Positions 47,445-55,200 of a stretch of 64,000 bases of DNA are shown piece after piece. The DNA is from Pseudomonas sp. Fl4BN1. GTDB lineage: Bacteria > Pseudomonadota > Gammaproteobacteria > Pseudomonadales > Pseudomonadaceae. The stretch's first letter is position 1, and each line of letters opens with the position of its first letter. The position numbers and the translations under genes were made by a program. The stretch is taken from contig NZ_JAAARM010000021.1 of NCBI RefSeq assembly GCF_009908285.1, forward strand, positions 1-64,000, in the 5' to 3' direction. Under the pieces are notes generated by a model, which saw only the letters and a program-made list of their open reading frames with translations, was not told the origin of the DNA and did not search any database.

Positions 47445-48598
47445 TCGAACTTCAAAACCTGACCAAGACCTTTCGCAGCAACGGCAAGGATGTCAAAGCC
47501 GTCGACTCGGTAAGCCTGACCGTCAATGAAGGTGAGATCTGCGTATTCCTCGGGCCCTCCGGTTGCGGCAAGAGCACCACGCTGAAAATGATCAACCGCC
47601 TGATCATGCCCACCTCGGGCAAGGTGCTGATCAATGGCGAGGACACCACCGATCTGGATGAAGTGACCCTGCGCCGCAACATCGGCTACGTGATCCAGCA
47701 GATCGGCCTGTTCCCCAACATGACCATCGAGGAAAACATCGTGGTGGTGCCGCGCCTGCTGGGCTGGGACAAGCAGAAATGCCATGACCGCGCCCGCGAG
47801 CTGATGAGCATGATCAAGCTCGAACCCAAGCAGTACCTGCATCGTTATCCGCGGGAACTGTCCGGTGGCCAGCAACAGCGCATCGGGGTGATCCGCGCCC
47901 TGGCGGCGGATGCTCCGCTGCTGCTGATGGACGAGCCCTTCGGCGCGGTGGACCCGATCAACCGCGAGATGATCCAGAACGAGTTCTTCGAGATGCAGCG
48001 GGCGCTGAACAAGACTGTGATCATGGTCAGCCACGACATCGACGAAGCCATCAAGCTGGGGGACAAGATCGCCATCTTCCGCGCCGGCAAACTGCTGCAG
48101 ATCGACCACCCGGACACCCTGCTGGCACACCCGGCGGACGACTTCGTCAGCAACTTCGTCGGCCAGGACAGCACCCTCAAGCGCCTGCTGCTGGTCAAGG
48201 CCGAAGACGCTGCGGACAACGCGCCGTCGGTGAGCCCGGAAACCCCGGTGGCCGACGCCCTGGAACTGATGGACGAACACGACCGGCGCTACGTGGTGGT
48301 GACCTGTGCCGAGAACAAGGCCCTGGGTTATGTACGACGCCGCGATTTGCACCGTCAGACCGGCACCTGCCAGCAATTCCTGCGGGAGTTCAACGCCACT
48401 GCAGCCTACGACGAACACTTGCGGATTCTTCTGTCGCGCATGTACGAGTTCAACCGCTCATGGTTGCCGGTGATGGACGCCGAACGGGTGTTCCTCGGGG
48501 AAGTGACCCAGGAATCCATTGCCGCCTACCTGAGCTCGGGGCGTTCGCGAGGGGCCAAGACCAGCATCGTTTCCCCCGCGGAAACAGCCTCTGCCTGA
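47441..48598 (+). CDS. Osmoprotectant ABC transporter ATPase with CBS domains
   Basis: The 385-residue ATPase has Walker A GPSGCGKST, signature LSGGQQQR, Walker B LLLMDEPFGAVD, and a C-terminal region (about 255-370) with two CBS-like repeats ending in TQESIAAYLSSG. In OpuA/OpuC transporters CBS pairs sense internal ionic strength and switch the transporter on. Its ATG lies inside the end of the second permease gene. A REPIN follows 18 bases after its stop. Confidence 0.92.
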   Translation: MIELQNLTKTFRSNGKDVKAVDSVSLTVNEGEICVFLGPSGCGKSTTLKMINRLIMPTSGKVLINGEDTTDLDEVTLRRNIGYVIQQIGLFPNMTIEENIVVVPRLLGWDKQKCHDRARELMSMIKLEPKQYLHRYPRELSGGQQQRIGVIRALAADAPLLLMDEPFGAVDPINREMIQNEFFEMQRALNKTVIMVSHDIDEAIKLGDKIAIFRAGKLLQIDHPDTLLAHPADDFVSNFVGQDSTLKRLLLVKAEDAADNAPSVSPETPVADALELMDEHDRRYVVVTCAENKALGYVRRRDLHRQTGTCQQFLREFNATAAYDEHLRILLSRMYEFNRSWLPVMDAERVFLGEVTQESIAAYLSSGRSRGAKTSIVSPAETASA

Positions 48599-48616
48599 TA
48601 GTCACAGCCCTCCCCC

Positions 48617-48699
48617 GTAGGAGCTGGCTTGCCAGCGAAGGCGCCCGCCAGAACTGCGCAAGGTTCAAGGGCCTTTTTCGCCGGCAAGCCGGCTCCTAC
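48617..48699. repeat. REPIN downstream of the osmoprotectant operon
   Basis: The left arm GTAGGAGCTGGCTTGCC... (from 48617) and right arm ...GGCAAGCCGGCTCCTAC (to 48699) form one inverted pair of 83 bases, of the same family as the arrays at 57745-60645. Confidence 0.95.
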
Positions 48700-48977
48700 G
48701 GGGGCGGCAAGAAATATGAACACCCGGACCTGTCGCGGCCACGGCAAGCAGGGGCCGCAATGATCAAAATAACCCTCTGATGGAGCGTTTCGCAGGCAAC
48801 GTCGCCGATGTTGACGACTTCGTTGTTTACGGTGATCAGGTAGACAAAGGCGTCGAACGTGCAGGTATTTTTAACACCGGGGAATTCTTCGGGAACATCT
48901 GCCCGTCATCTGTATCGACTACAAAGAGTGGTGTCCGCCACGCACGTCAGACAAGTGCAAAAACGCGACATTTTTTG

Positions 48978-49006
48978 TTGATCTCAGCCCCCTCACCGCC
49001 TAAAGT
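48978..49006 (+). promoter_or_regulatory. Candidate promoter upstream of speC
   Basis: TTGATC (48978-48983), 17 bases, TAAAGT (49001-49006). Spacing is ideal for sigma-70, and the start would be near 49013. It drives either a short RNA ending at 49099 or the speC leader. Confidence 0.45.
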
Positions 49007-49012
49007 TCGCGC

Positions 49013-49099
49013 CGAACGTCCATGCTGGAAACGATCCATCCGGCTCAAGTACTGACGACGAGACAGCAAGGCCAAGGGCAGGTTTCCCATGGCCTTTTT
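49013..49099 (+). ncRNA. Candidate small RNA or attenuated leader
   Basis: The stretch between the promoter at 48978-49006 and a terminator at 49067-49099 would give a transcript of about 87 bases with no credible coding frame. I do not recognise it as RsmX/Y/Z, CrcZ or PrrF. It may be an independent small RNA or the attenuated leader of speC. Confidence 0.35.
49067..49099 (+). terminator. Terminator without an upstream gene
   Basis: GGCCA-A-GGG (from 49070) pairs with CCC-A-TGGCC (one A-A mismatch) across a 7-base loop, followed by TTTTT. The first recognisable gene upstream ends at 48598, beyond a REPIN, so the terminator probably serves an RNA of its own. Confidence 0.6.
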
Positions 49100-49160
49100 G
49101 CTTTCGGCGACATGCCTTGGGAAGTAGGCGAACCAAAGTGGGGATACGGAGGACGTTCAC

Positions 49161-49190
49161 AAGGAGGGGTCATTAATGACACCTCCTTAA
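49161..49190 (+). promoter_or_regulatory. 28-bp palindrome with a Met-Thr-Pro-Pro leader frame, upstream of speC
   Basis: AAGGAGGGGTCATT (49161-49174) and AATGACACCTCCTT (49175-49188) are inverted repeats with one mismatch. Within them a strong ribosome site AAGGAGG (49161-49167) stands eight bases before ATG-ACA-CCT-CCT-TAA (49176-49190), a four-codon frame encoding Met-Thr-Pro-Pro. Pairing of the two halves would hide the ribosome site. The real speC start is 42 bases further on. See findings. Confidence 0.5.
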
Positions 49191-49232
49191 ACCCATTGAT
49201 GACTCATGTTTGCCAGTAGGAGCTTCCAACGC

Positions 49233-50396
49233 ATGTCGATTAATGTCGAAGACTATTTCGCGCGCGAAACCTTTCAAAAAATGAAAGCGTTCGCCGACCA
49301 GCAAGAAACCCCGTTCGTGGTCATCGACACTCAGATGATCTCCCAGGCCTACGACGACCTGCGCGCCGGTTTCGAATTCGCCAAGGTCTACTACGCGGTC
49401 AAGGCCAACCCGGCCGTCGAGATCATCGACCTGCTGCGTGACAAGGGCTCGAACTTCGACATCGCCTCGATCTATGAGCTGGACAAAGTGCTGAACCAGG
49501 GCGTCAGCCCCGACCGCATCAGCTACGGCAACACCATCAAGAAATCCAAGGACATCCGCTACTTCTACGAGAAGGGCGTGCGCCTGTATTCCACCGACTC
49601 CGAAGCCGACCTGCGCAACATCGCCAAGGCCGCTCCTGGCTCGAAGGTCTATGTGCGCATCCTCACCGAAGGCTCGACCACTGCCGACTGGCCTTTGTCG
49701 CGCAAATTCGGCTGCCAGACCGACATGGCCATGGACCTCTTGATCCTCGCCCGCGACCTCGGCCTGGTGCCGTACGGCGTGTCGTTCCACGTTGGCTCGC
49801 AACAGCGCGACATCAGCGTCTGGGACGCGGCGATCGCCAAGGTCAAGGTGATCTTCGAGCGCCTCAAGGAAGAAGACGGCATCCACCTCAAGCTGATCAA
49901 CATGGGCGGTGGCTTCCCGGCCAACTACATCACCCGTACCAACAGCCTGGAAACCTACGCTGAAGAGATCATCCGCTTCCTCAAGGAAGACTTCGGCGAC
50001 GACCTGCCGGAAATCATCCTCGAGCCAGGCCGTTCGCTGATCGCCAACGCCGGCATCCTGGTCAGTGAAGTGGTGCTGGTGGCGCGCAAGTCGCGCACCG
50101 CGGTAGAGCGCTGGGTGTACACCGACGTGGGCAAGTTCTCCGGCCTGATCGAAACCATGGACGAAGCCATCAAGTTCCCGATCTGGACCGAAAAGAAAGG
50201 CGAGATGGAAGAAGTGGTGATCGCTGGTCCGACCTGCGACAGCGCCGACATCATGTACGAGAACTACAAGTACGGCCTGCCACTGAACCTGGCCATCGGT
50301 GACCGCCTGTACTGGCTGTCCACCGGTGCCTACACCACCAGCTACAGCGCTGTTGAGTTCAATGGCTTCCCGCCACTCAAAGCGTTTTACGTTTAA
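49233..50396 (+). CDS. speC: Ornithine decarboxylase
   Basis: The 387-residue PLP enzyme makes putrescine from ornithine. It belongs to the alanine-racemase-fold (eukaryote-like) decarboxylases: the PLP lysine K57 in YYAVKANP, H186 in HVGSQ, GGGFP at 225-229, EPGRS at 264-268, and the catalytic C335 in GPTCDSADI. The position near piuC matches PA4519 speC of P. aeruginosa. The ATG at 49233 has AGGAG ten bases upstream; a further in-frame ATG at 49206 would add nine residues. A lysine-accepting variant cannot be excluded. Confidence 0.93.
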   Translation: MSINVEDYFARETFQKMKAFADQQETPFVVIDTQMISQAYDDLRAGFEFAKVYYAVKANPAVEIIDLLRDKGSNFDIASIYELDKVLNQGVSPDRISYGNTIKKSKDIRYFYEKGVRLYSTDSEADLRNIAKAAPGSKVYVRILTEGSTTADWPLSRKFGCQTDMAMDLLILARDLGLVPYGVSFHVGSQQRDISVWDAAIAKVKVIFERLKEEDGIHLKLINMGGGFPANYITRTNSLETYAEEIIRFLKEDFGDDLPEIILEPGRSLIANAGILVSEVVLVARKSRTAVERWVYTDVGKFSGLIETMDEAIKFPIWTEKKGEMEEVVIAGPTCDSADIMYENYKYGLPLNLAIGDRLYWLSTGAYTTSYSAVEFNGFPPLKAFYV

Positions 50397-50416
50397 CCGC
50401 AGCGGCAAGCGGCAAG

Positions 50417-50447
50417 AAAAAGCCCATGACTTGTCATGGGCTTTTTT
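50417..50447 (+). terminator. Terminator of speC
   Basis: AGCCCATGAC / GTCATGGGCT, a 10-bp stem with loop TT, flanked by A-run and T-run. It is a strong rho-independent terminator that works in both directions. Confidence 0.95.
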
Positions 50448-50466
50448 ATGAGCGTGGCTCAATGGT

Positions 50467-50745
50467 TCAACGATCTTCCCGGGCATGCCAAATACGCAGG
50501 ATAGACAAGGTCATGCCTTGAATCTCATAACGTATCTCGTAATGCCCCACCAGCAGTCGTCGAACATCCCTTGGTTTGAACTCCTCCAACTCTTCCCCCA
50601 ATCGAGGGTTATATAGAAGAGTATCTGGAGTCTGTACGAGAGATTGCACGGTCCGAGCAGCAGCGGAGCGATTGACCTGGGCGAGAAATTCAAAAAGCCG
50701 AGCCAGATCGGACAAGGCCTTGCTCGTCCATTGCAGCTGTCTCAT
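50467..50745 (-). CDS. ParE/RelE-superfamily toxin
   Basis: The 92-residue protein has the ParE/RelE fold pattern: two N-terminal helices (SKALSDLARLFEFLAQVN), then the strands LLVGHYEIRYEIQG and LSILRIWHARED, with the R/Y/H-rich end typical of the toxins. ParE members block gyrase and RelE members cut mRNA on the ribosome; the sequence does not decide between them. The ATG at 50743-50745 overlaps the antitoxin stop by four bases; an earlier start would add 15 residues within the antitoxin gene. It has a lower GC content than its neighbours. Confidence 0.85.
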   Translation of the reverse strand: MRQLQWTSKALSDLARLFEFLAQVNRSAAARTVQSLVQTPDTLLYNPRLGEELEEFKPRDVRRLLVGHYEIRYEIQGMTLSILRIWHAREDR

Positions 50746-51005
50746 TTCGGTAACGGTAGAGGGTTGTCGCCAGACAGACTCTCCGCCCAAGCCAGCACTG
50801 ACTGATGATCGACAACCCTTCCAGCATCTACATCTGCCAAGGCCTCAAGCGTCAGTCGGCGGCGCTCTTCTTCCTGGTCAACCCAGGCCACCAACGCTTG
50901 CTTCACGATCCAGGCACGGGAGCGCTCCAGGCGAGAAGCCAGTTGATCGACCTTATCAGCCAGATCCAAGGGAATATGAGCGGTCAGTACTTTTGTCGAG
51001 GGCAT
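50742..51005 (-). CDS. RHH (CopG/ParD-type) antitoxin
   Basis: The 87-residue protein has an N-terminal ribbon-helix-helix DNA-binding domain (STKVLTAHIPLDLADKVDQL, then RSRAWIVKQALVAWV) and an acidic C-terminal helix (VVDHQSVLAWAESLS) that should wrap the toxin. Antitoxin comes first, as in most such pairs, with the toxin ATG overlapping its stop. It is expected to repress its own promoter through the repeats at 51025-51061. Confidence 0.88.
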   Translation of the reverse strand: MPSTKVLTAHIPLDLADKVDQLASRLERSRAWIVKQALVAWVDQEEERRRLTLEALADVDAGRVVDHQSVLAWAESLSGDNPLPLPK

Positions 51006-51024
51006 GAGACAAGACCTGCATCAG

Positions 51025-51061
51025 AATGATTAAAAATGATTAGTTTTGAATCATAGTGATT
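51025..51061 (-). promoter_or_regulatory. Operator-promoter of the toxin-antitoxin pair
   Basis: AATGATT occurs twice, at 51025-51031 and 51035-51041, with GAATCAT (51048-51054) inverted and another GTGATTT after it. This cluster of TGATT half-sites just upstream of the antitoxin is what an RHH autoregulator binds. The region is strikingly AT-rich. Confidence 0.6.
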
Positions 51062-51846
51062 TAAGCCAAGACAGCAAGCCGCTCTACATCCCGTTCATCA
51101 CCCAATTGCGCTGCGCGCTGATGATAGGCCAGAGCCAGTTCGCGAATCTCCGGGTGCGTGGCATTGAGCAACGCGGTGCAGGCCACCCGGAGGAAATTCA
51201 GGTTGCCGCCGGCCAGGGCTCGATTCAGCCACTCCACCGCCTCGTCGATTCGCCCAGCATCGGCCAGCACCGCCGCATGGCTGAACTGGCCACGGAAATC
51301 ACCGCCCTCGGCCGAGCGCCGATACCAGTCACGGGCCGCTTCAAGGTCGACCGGACACACCAACCCCTCCTCCAGGTAACGCCCCAACAGGTTCATCGAT
51401 TTGGCATGGCCCAACTGCGCCGCGCGGCGATAGCAGGCCAGTGCCAGGGAATGGTTTTGTTCCACGCCACGGCCGGTGGCCAAAAGGTTGGCGTAGTTGT
51501 ACAGCCCCCAGTCCAGACCCGCCTCGGCGGCCAGACGATAGTGTCCGGCAGCACGGGTAGCATCCGCCGTGCAGCCCCAGCCGTGCTCATGACAACGACC
51601 GAGCATGTTACGCGCCATCAGGTGCCCTCCCTGGGTCGCGATCTCGAACCAGCGCACCGCCAAAGGCTGGTCCTGCTGAATGCCCCGACCGTCGAGGAGG
51701 ATCTGCCCCAGCAATGCCTGGGCATCGACAAGCCCCTCACGAGCCGCCACCAGCACTGCCTGGGCGGCACGGGCCGGGCTCTCTTCGAGCATGGCACTCA
51801 ATTGCGCGCCATCAAGGATTTCCTCACGGCGTAGTTGAAAGGTCAC
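51061..51846 (-). CDS. Sel1-repeat protein
   Basis: The 261-residue protein contains about five Sel1-like repeats (for example AQALLGQILLDGRGI, AVRWFEIATQGG, ARNMLGRCHEHGWG, GLYNYANLLATGRGV), which form a solenoid for protein contacts. There is no signal peptide. It is four bases downstream of piuC and therefore probably co-transcribed; PA4516 next to PA4515 piuC has the same position. It is likely an accessory protein of the iron-uptake locus, role unknown. Its TAA abuts the AT-rich toxin-antitoxin region. Confidence 0.85.
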   Translation of the reverse strand: MTFQLRREEILDGAQLSAMLEESPARAAQAVLVAAREGLVDAQALLGQILLDGRGIQQDQPLAVRWFEIATQGGHLMARNMLGRCHEHGWGCTADATRAAGHYRLAAEAGLDWGLYNYANLLATGRGVEQNHSLALACYRRAAQLGHAKSMNLLGRYLEEGLVCPVDLEAARDWYRRSAEGGDFRGQFSHAAVLADAGRIDEAVEWLNRALAGGNLNFLRVACTALLNATHPEIRELALAYHQRAAQLGDERDVERLAVLA

Positions 51847-51849
51847 GGC

Positions 51850-52530
51850 TTACACCTCAACCCAGCGACGCAGCAGGTTGTGGTAAGTGCCGGTCAGGCG
51901 GATCAGTGAGGGATGCTCGGGCATGTCCCGGGTCAGCTCCTGGATCGCCCCGTCCATTTCGAACAGCAGAGCACGCTGGCTGTCCTCGCGCACCAGGCTC
52001 TGGGTCCAGAAGAACGAAGCGTAACGGGCGCCGCGGGTTACCGGGTTGACCTTGTGCAGACTGGTACCGGGATACAGGACCATGTCCCCCGCCGGCAACT
52101 TCACTCGCTGCAGGCCGTAGGTGTCCTGGATCTCCAGCTCGCCACCGTCGTAATCCTCGGGGTCGCTGAAGAACAGGGTCGACGACAGGTCGGTGCGCAC
52201 CCGCTCCGGGCTGCCCTTGGGCTGGCGCACCGCATTGTCGATGTGGAAGTCGAAGCTGCCACCGGCGGTGTAGCAGTTGATCAACGGCGGGAACACCTTG
52301 TGCGGCAAGGCGGCAGACATGAACAGCGGGTTCTTCCACAGCCGGTCGAGCATCGCCGCACCGATCTCCTGGGCCAGCGCGTGCCCTTCGGGCAACTGCA
52401 GGTTGTGCTTGGCCTTGGCCGATTGGTACCCGGCGGTGATCTTGCCGTCCGCCCAGTCGGCCTGCTCCAGGGCTTCACGAATGCGCCCCACTTCATCACG
52501 GGTGAACACGCCAGGAATGTGCAGCAACAT
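51850..52530 (-). CDS. piuC: PKHD-type hydroxylase PiuC
   Basis: The 226-residue Fe(II)/2-oxoglutarate dioxygenase has the metal triad H96-x-D98 (in FHIDNAV) and H159 (in TSLHKV), and R169 for 2-oxoglutarate. PiuC/YbiX family length is standard. In P. aeruginosa piuC lies beside piuA and is iron-regulated; its substrate is unknown. The ATG at 52528-52530 matches family starts; a longer frame through the Fur box is rejected. Divergent from piuA. Confidence 0.93.
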   Translation of the reverse strand: MLLHIPGVFTRDEVGRIREALEQADWADGKITAGYQSAKAKHNLQLPEGHALAQEIGAAMLDRLWKNPLFMSAALPHKVFPPLINCYTAGGSFDFHIDNAVRQPKGSPERVRTDLSSTLFFSDPEDYDGGELEIQDTYGLQRVKLPAGDMVLYPGTSLHKVNPVTRGARYASFFWTQSLVREDSQRALLFEMDGAIQELTRDMPEHPSLIRLTGTYHNLLRRWVEV

Positions 52531-52560
52531 GGCCAGGTACCTGAGAACCAAAAGATCGTC

Positions 52561-52579
52561 AATGATATTGATTCTTATT
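52561..52579. promoter_or_regulatory. Fur box between piuC and piuA
   Basis: AATGATATTGATTCTTATT is a 9-1-9 Fur-type palindrome 30 bases upstream of the piuC ATG. A weaker TGATAACGAATGC-like element lies near 52674 on the piuA side. Confidence 0.75.
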
Positions 52580-52737
52580 GACTGTGTAAAACCCGGGGAC
52601 GAACGAGAACGCAAAAACCGTAAAGATAAATTGTAAAGAATGTAAATTCTTCTCTAATAGCAATATTTCGCAATTGATAACGAATGCTTTTATCCCCTAT
52701 ATTCCGCCGCCTCAAATCCCTGGGGAGGGGAATAAAA

Positions 52738-55047
52738 ATGTCACGCCAACAACCACTATCCGCCGTCAGTTCACCACGCCTGCTGGCGTCTGCGATTGGC
52801 GTGGCAATCACCGCCGGCTCTGCAGGCCACATGGTCCAGGCTGCTGAAGACACCAGCAAGAAGACCTCGGGCAACGCCATCGCCCTGGATGCCACCAGCA
52901 TCACCGGTGAAGCGCAGGAGTCGACGTCCTACCAGGTAGACAAAGCCTCCTCACAGAAATACACCGCACCACTGGTGGATACGCCACGTTCGGTCACGGT
53001 GATTCCCCAGCAAGTGCTCAAAGACACCGCCGCCACGTCCCTGCAGGATGCATTGCGTACCGTTCCGGGGATCACCTTCGGCGCAGGTGAAGGTGGCAAC
53101 CCCCAAGGCGATCGCCCGTTCATTCGTGGTTTTGACGCTCAAGGCGACACCTATCTCGACGGCGTACGCGACACCGGTGGTCAAAGCCGCGAAATCTTCG
53201 ACATCGAGTCGGTCGAAGTCAGCAAGGGCCCGAACTCCTCATTCGGTGGACGCGGCTCGGCCGGCGGTAGCCTGAACCTGGTGAGCAAGCTGCCCAAGCA
53301 ACAAGATTTCCTCAATGGTGGTTTCACTTACGGTTCCGACCAGACCCGCCGTTACACCCTCGACGTCAACCGTCAGTTCCTCGAAGGCGCGGCTTTCCGC
53401 CTGAACCTGATGAGCCACGAACAGAACGTAGCGGGTCGTGACGCCGTCAACTACGACCGCTGGGGCGTAGCGCCATCGTTGACCTTTGGCTTGGGTACCC
53501 CTACCCGGGTCAACGTCAGCTACTACCACATGGAAAGCGACGATCTGCCGGATTCGGGCATTCCGTATGGCTACAGTTCGAGCGCTGCCAAAGCGCCGCA
53601 CGTGCATGACAAGCCGACCGACGGTGGCGACAGCAACAACTTCTATGGCCTGAAAGGTCGAGACTTCCGCAAGACCCGCGCGGACATCAGCACCGTCTCC
53701 ATCGAGCACGACCTGAACGAAAACATGACGCTGAAAAATACCCTGCGTCATGGCAACACCGGACAGGATTACATCCTCACCCAACCGGATGACAGCCAGC
53801 ACAACGTCAACCAGTTCGGTACCGTCTGGCGCCGCGCCAACAGCCGCGTGTCGACCACGGAAACCACCACCAACCAGACCGATCTGTTTGGCGAGTTCCA
53901 CGCACTGGGCTTCAAGAACAACTACTCGACCGGTCTTGAATTCACCGGCGAAGAAACCCGAGTCAGCAGCTACACCGTGAGCCCCAACAGCAACCCGACC
54001 TGTACTGCAGGCAAGGTCGGCAGCACGGGTGGCAGTTGCACCTCCTTGGCCAATCCGAACCCGGACGAAGCCTGGACCGGCAGTGCCGCGCGCAACTACA
54101 ACGGCACCAACACCAAGGCCACCTCCCGCGCCGCCTACGTCTTCGATACCATCGAACTCGATCCGAAATGGCTGCTGAACCTGGGCCTGCGCTACGACAC
54201 CTTCGATACCGTGGCCAATACCAATGCCGTTCCAACCTCCACGGTCAAGGCCCGCAGCAAGCTGAAAGACAGCAGCCAGTTCTGGAACTGGCAGGCCGGA
54301 CTGGTCTGGAAGCCGATGGAAAACGGCAGTGTCTATGCCTCCTACGCGACCTCGGCCACCCCGGCCGGTGCACTGGTGGGTGAAGGTGCAGAAGGCAACC
54401 CTCTGGCGGCTGGCGCCAGCACCAGCGACTTGCAGCCTGAAGAAACCGTCAACTACGAGCTGGGCACCAAGTGGAATGTGCTCAACGATCGCCTGTCTCT
54501 CACCGCGGCGGTATTCCGCACCGAGAAGAAAAACACCCGGGTCCTGGTTGACGCAATGACCTACGAGAACGCCGGTGAGTCCCGTGTCGACGGCCTGGAA
54601 CTGGGCGCCAGCGGCAAGATCACCGACAAATGGCAAGTCTTCGCCGGCTATAGCTACCTCAAGAGCAAGTTGGTGGACGCAGGCTTGACCGGTCGTAACG
54701 GCGCGATCACCGTCGGTGCGGCCTCGGCCAAAGGCAATGAAATGCCGAACACGCCGAAGAACACCTTCAGCCTCTGGAGCACCTACGACATCACCTCGAA
54801 ACTGACCGTCGGTGGCGGCGCGTTCTATGTCGACGATGTCTACGGCGACACTGCCAACACCGTGTACGTTCCCTCCTACACCCGCTACGACGCCATGGCC
54901 AGCTACAAGCTGACCAAGAACGTCGACCTGCAACTGAACGTGCAGAACCTGACCGACAAGACCTACTACGACAAGGCCTACGCGGCGCACTTCGCCAACC
55001 AGGCAGCCGGTCGTACCGCATTGTTGACCACCAGCTTCCACTTCTGA
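52738..55047 (+). CDS. piuA: TonB-dependent siderophore receptor PiuA
   Basis: The 769-residue outer-membrane receptor has a signal peptide cut near VQA/AED (residue 38), a plug domain (about 70-175, with DTPRSVTVIPQQVL and the VEVSKGPNSSFGGRGSAGG motif) and a 22-strand barrel ending in the aromatic LLTTSFHF. It resembles Fiu/PiuA catecholate receptors, which also let in siderophore-like antibiotics. The start at 52738 follows GGGGAGGGG; 18 upstream codons in the frame are not used. The Fur box and the divergent piuC fit PA4514. A cysteine pair (CTAGKVGSTGGSC) in an extracellular loop is present. Confidence 0.93.
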   Translation: MSRQQPLSAVSSPRLLASAIGVAITAGSAGHMVQAAEDTSKKTSGNAIALDATSITGEAQESTSYQVDKASSQKYTAPLVDTPRSVTVIPQQVLKDTAATSLQDALRTVPGITFGAGEGGNPQGDRPFIRGFDAQGDTYLDGVRDTGGQSREIFDIESVEVSKGPNSSFGGRGSAGGSLNLVSKLPKQQDFLNGGFTYGSDQTRRYTLDVNRQFLEGAAFRLNLMSHEQNVAGRDAVNYDRWGVAPSLTFGLGTPTRVNVSYYHMESDDLPDSGIPYGYSSSAAKAPHVHDKPTDGGDSNNFYGLKGRDFRKTRADISTVSIEHDLNENMTLKNTLRHGNTGQDYILTQPDDSQHNVNQFGTVWRRANSRVSTTETTTNQTDLFGEFHALGFKNNYSTGLEFTGEETRVSSYTVSPNSNPTCTAGKVGSTGGSCTSLANPNPDEAWTGSAARNYNGTNTKATSRAAYVFDTIELDPKWLLNLGLRYDTFDTVANTNAVPTSTVKARSKLKDSSQFWNWQAGLVWKPMENGSVYASYATSATPAGALVGEGAEGNPLAAGASTSDLQPEETVNYELGTKWNVLNDRLSLTAAVFRTEKKNTRVLVDAMTYENAGESRVDGLELGASGKITDKWQVFAGYSYLKSKLVDAGLTGRNGAITVGAASAKGNEMPNTPKNTFSLWSTYDITSKLTVGGGAFYVDDVYGDTANTVYVPSYTRYDAMASYKLTKNVDLQLNVQNLTDKTYYDKAYAAHFANQAAGRTALLTTSFHF

Positions 55048-55060
55048 TCCAGCACAAAAC

Positions 55061-55116
55061 CCTGTGGCCACGGCCACAGGCACTCAAGCCCCATGCACGC
55101 CAATGCCTGGGGCTTT
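55061..55116 (+). terminator. Double hairpin after piuA
   Basis: CCTGTGGCCACGGCCACAGG (55061-55080) is a near-perfect palindrome, and AAGCCCCA (55086-55093) / TGGGGCTT (55108-55115) with a short T end follows. Together they make a likely terminator of piuA. Confidence 0.65.
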
Positions 55117-55200
55117 CGTGTGTAAGAACGAATGCTTCTCGACAACCCACGGCATAATGCGCGCCGTGCTTCACCTCTCTGGACGAACAAGGCGAGTGAC

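Noticed and set aside
48780-49055. A 91-codon plus-strand frame in the region before speC
   Set aside because: No ribosome site, no family match, and it crosses the candidate promoter and small-RNA region.
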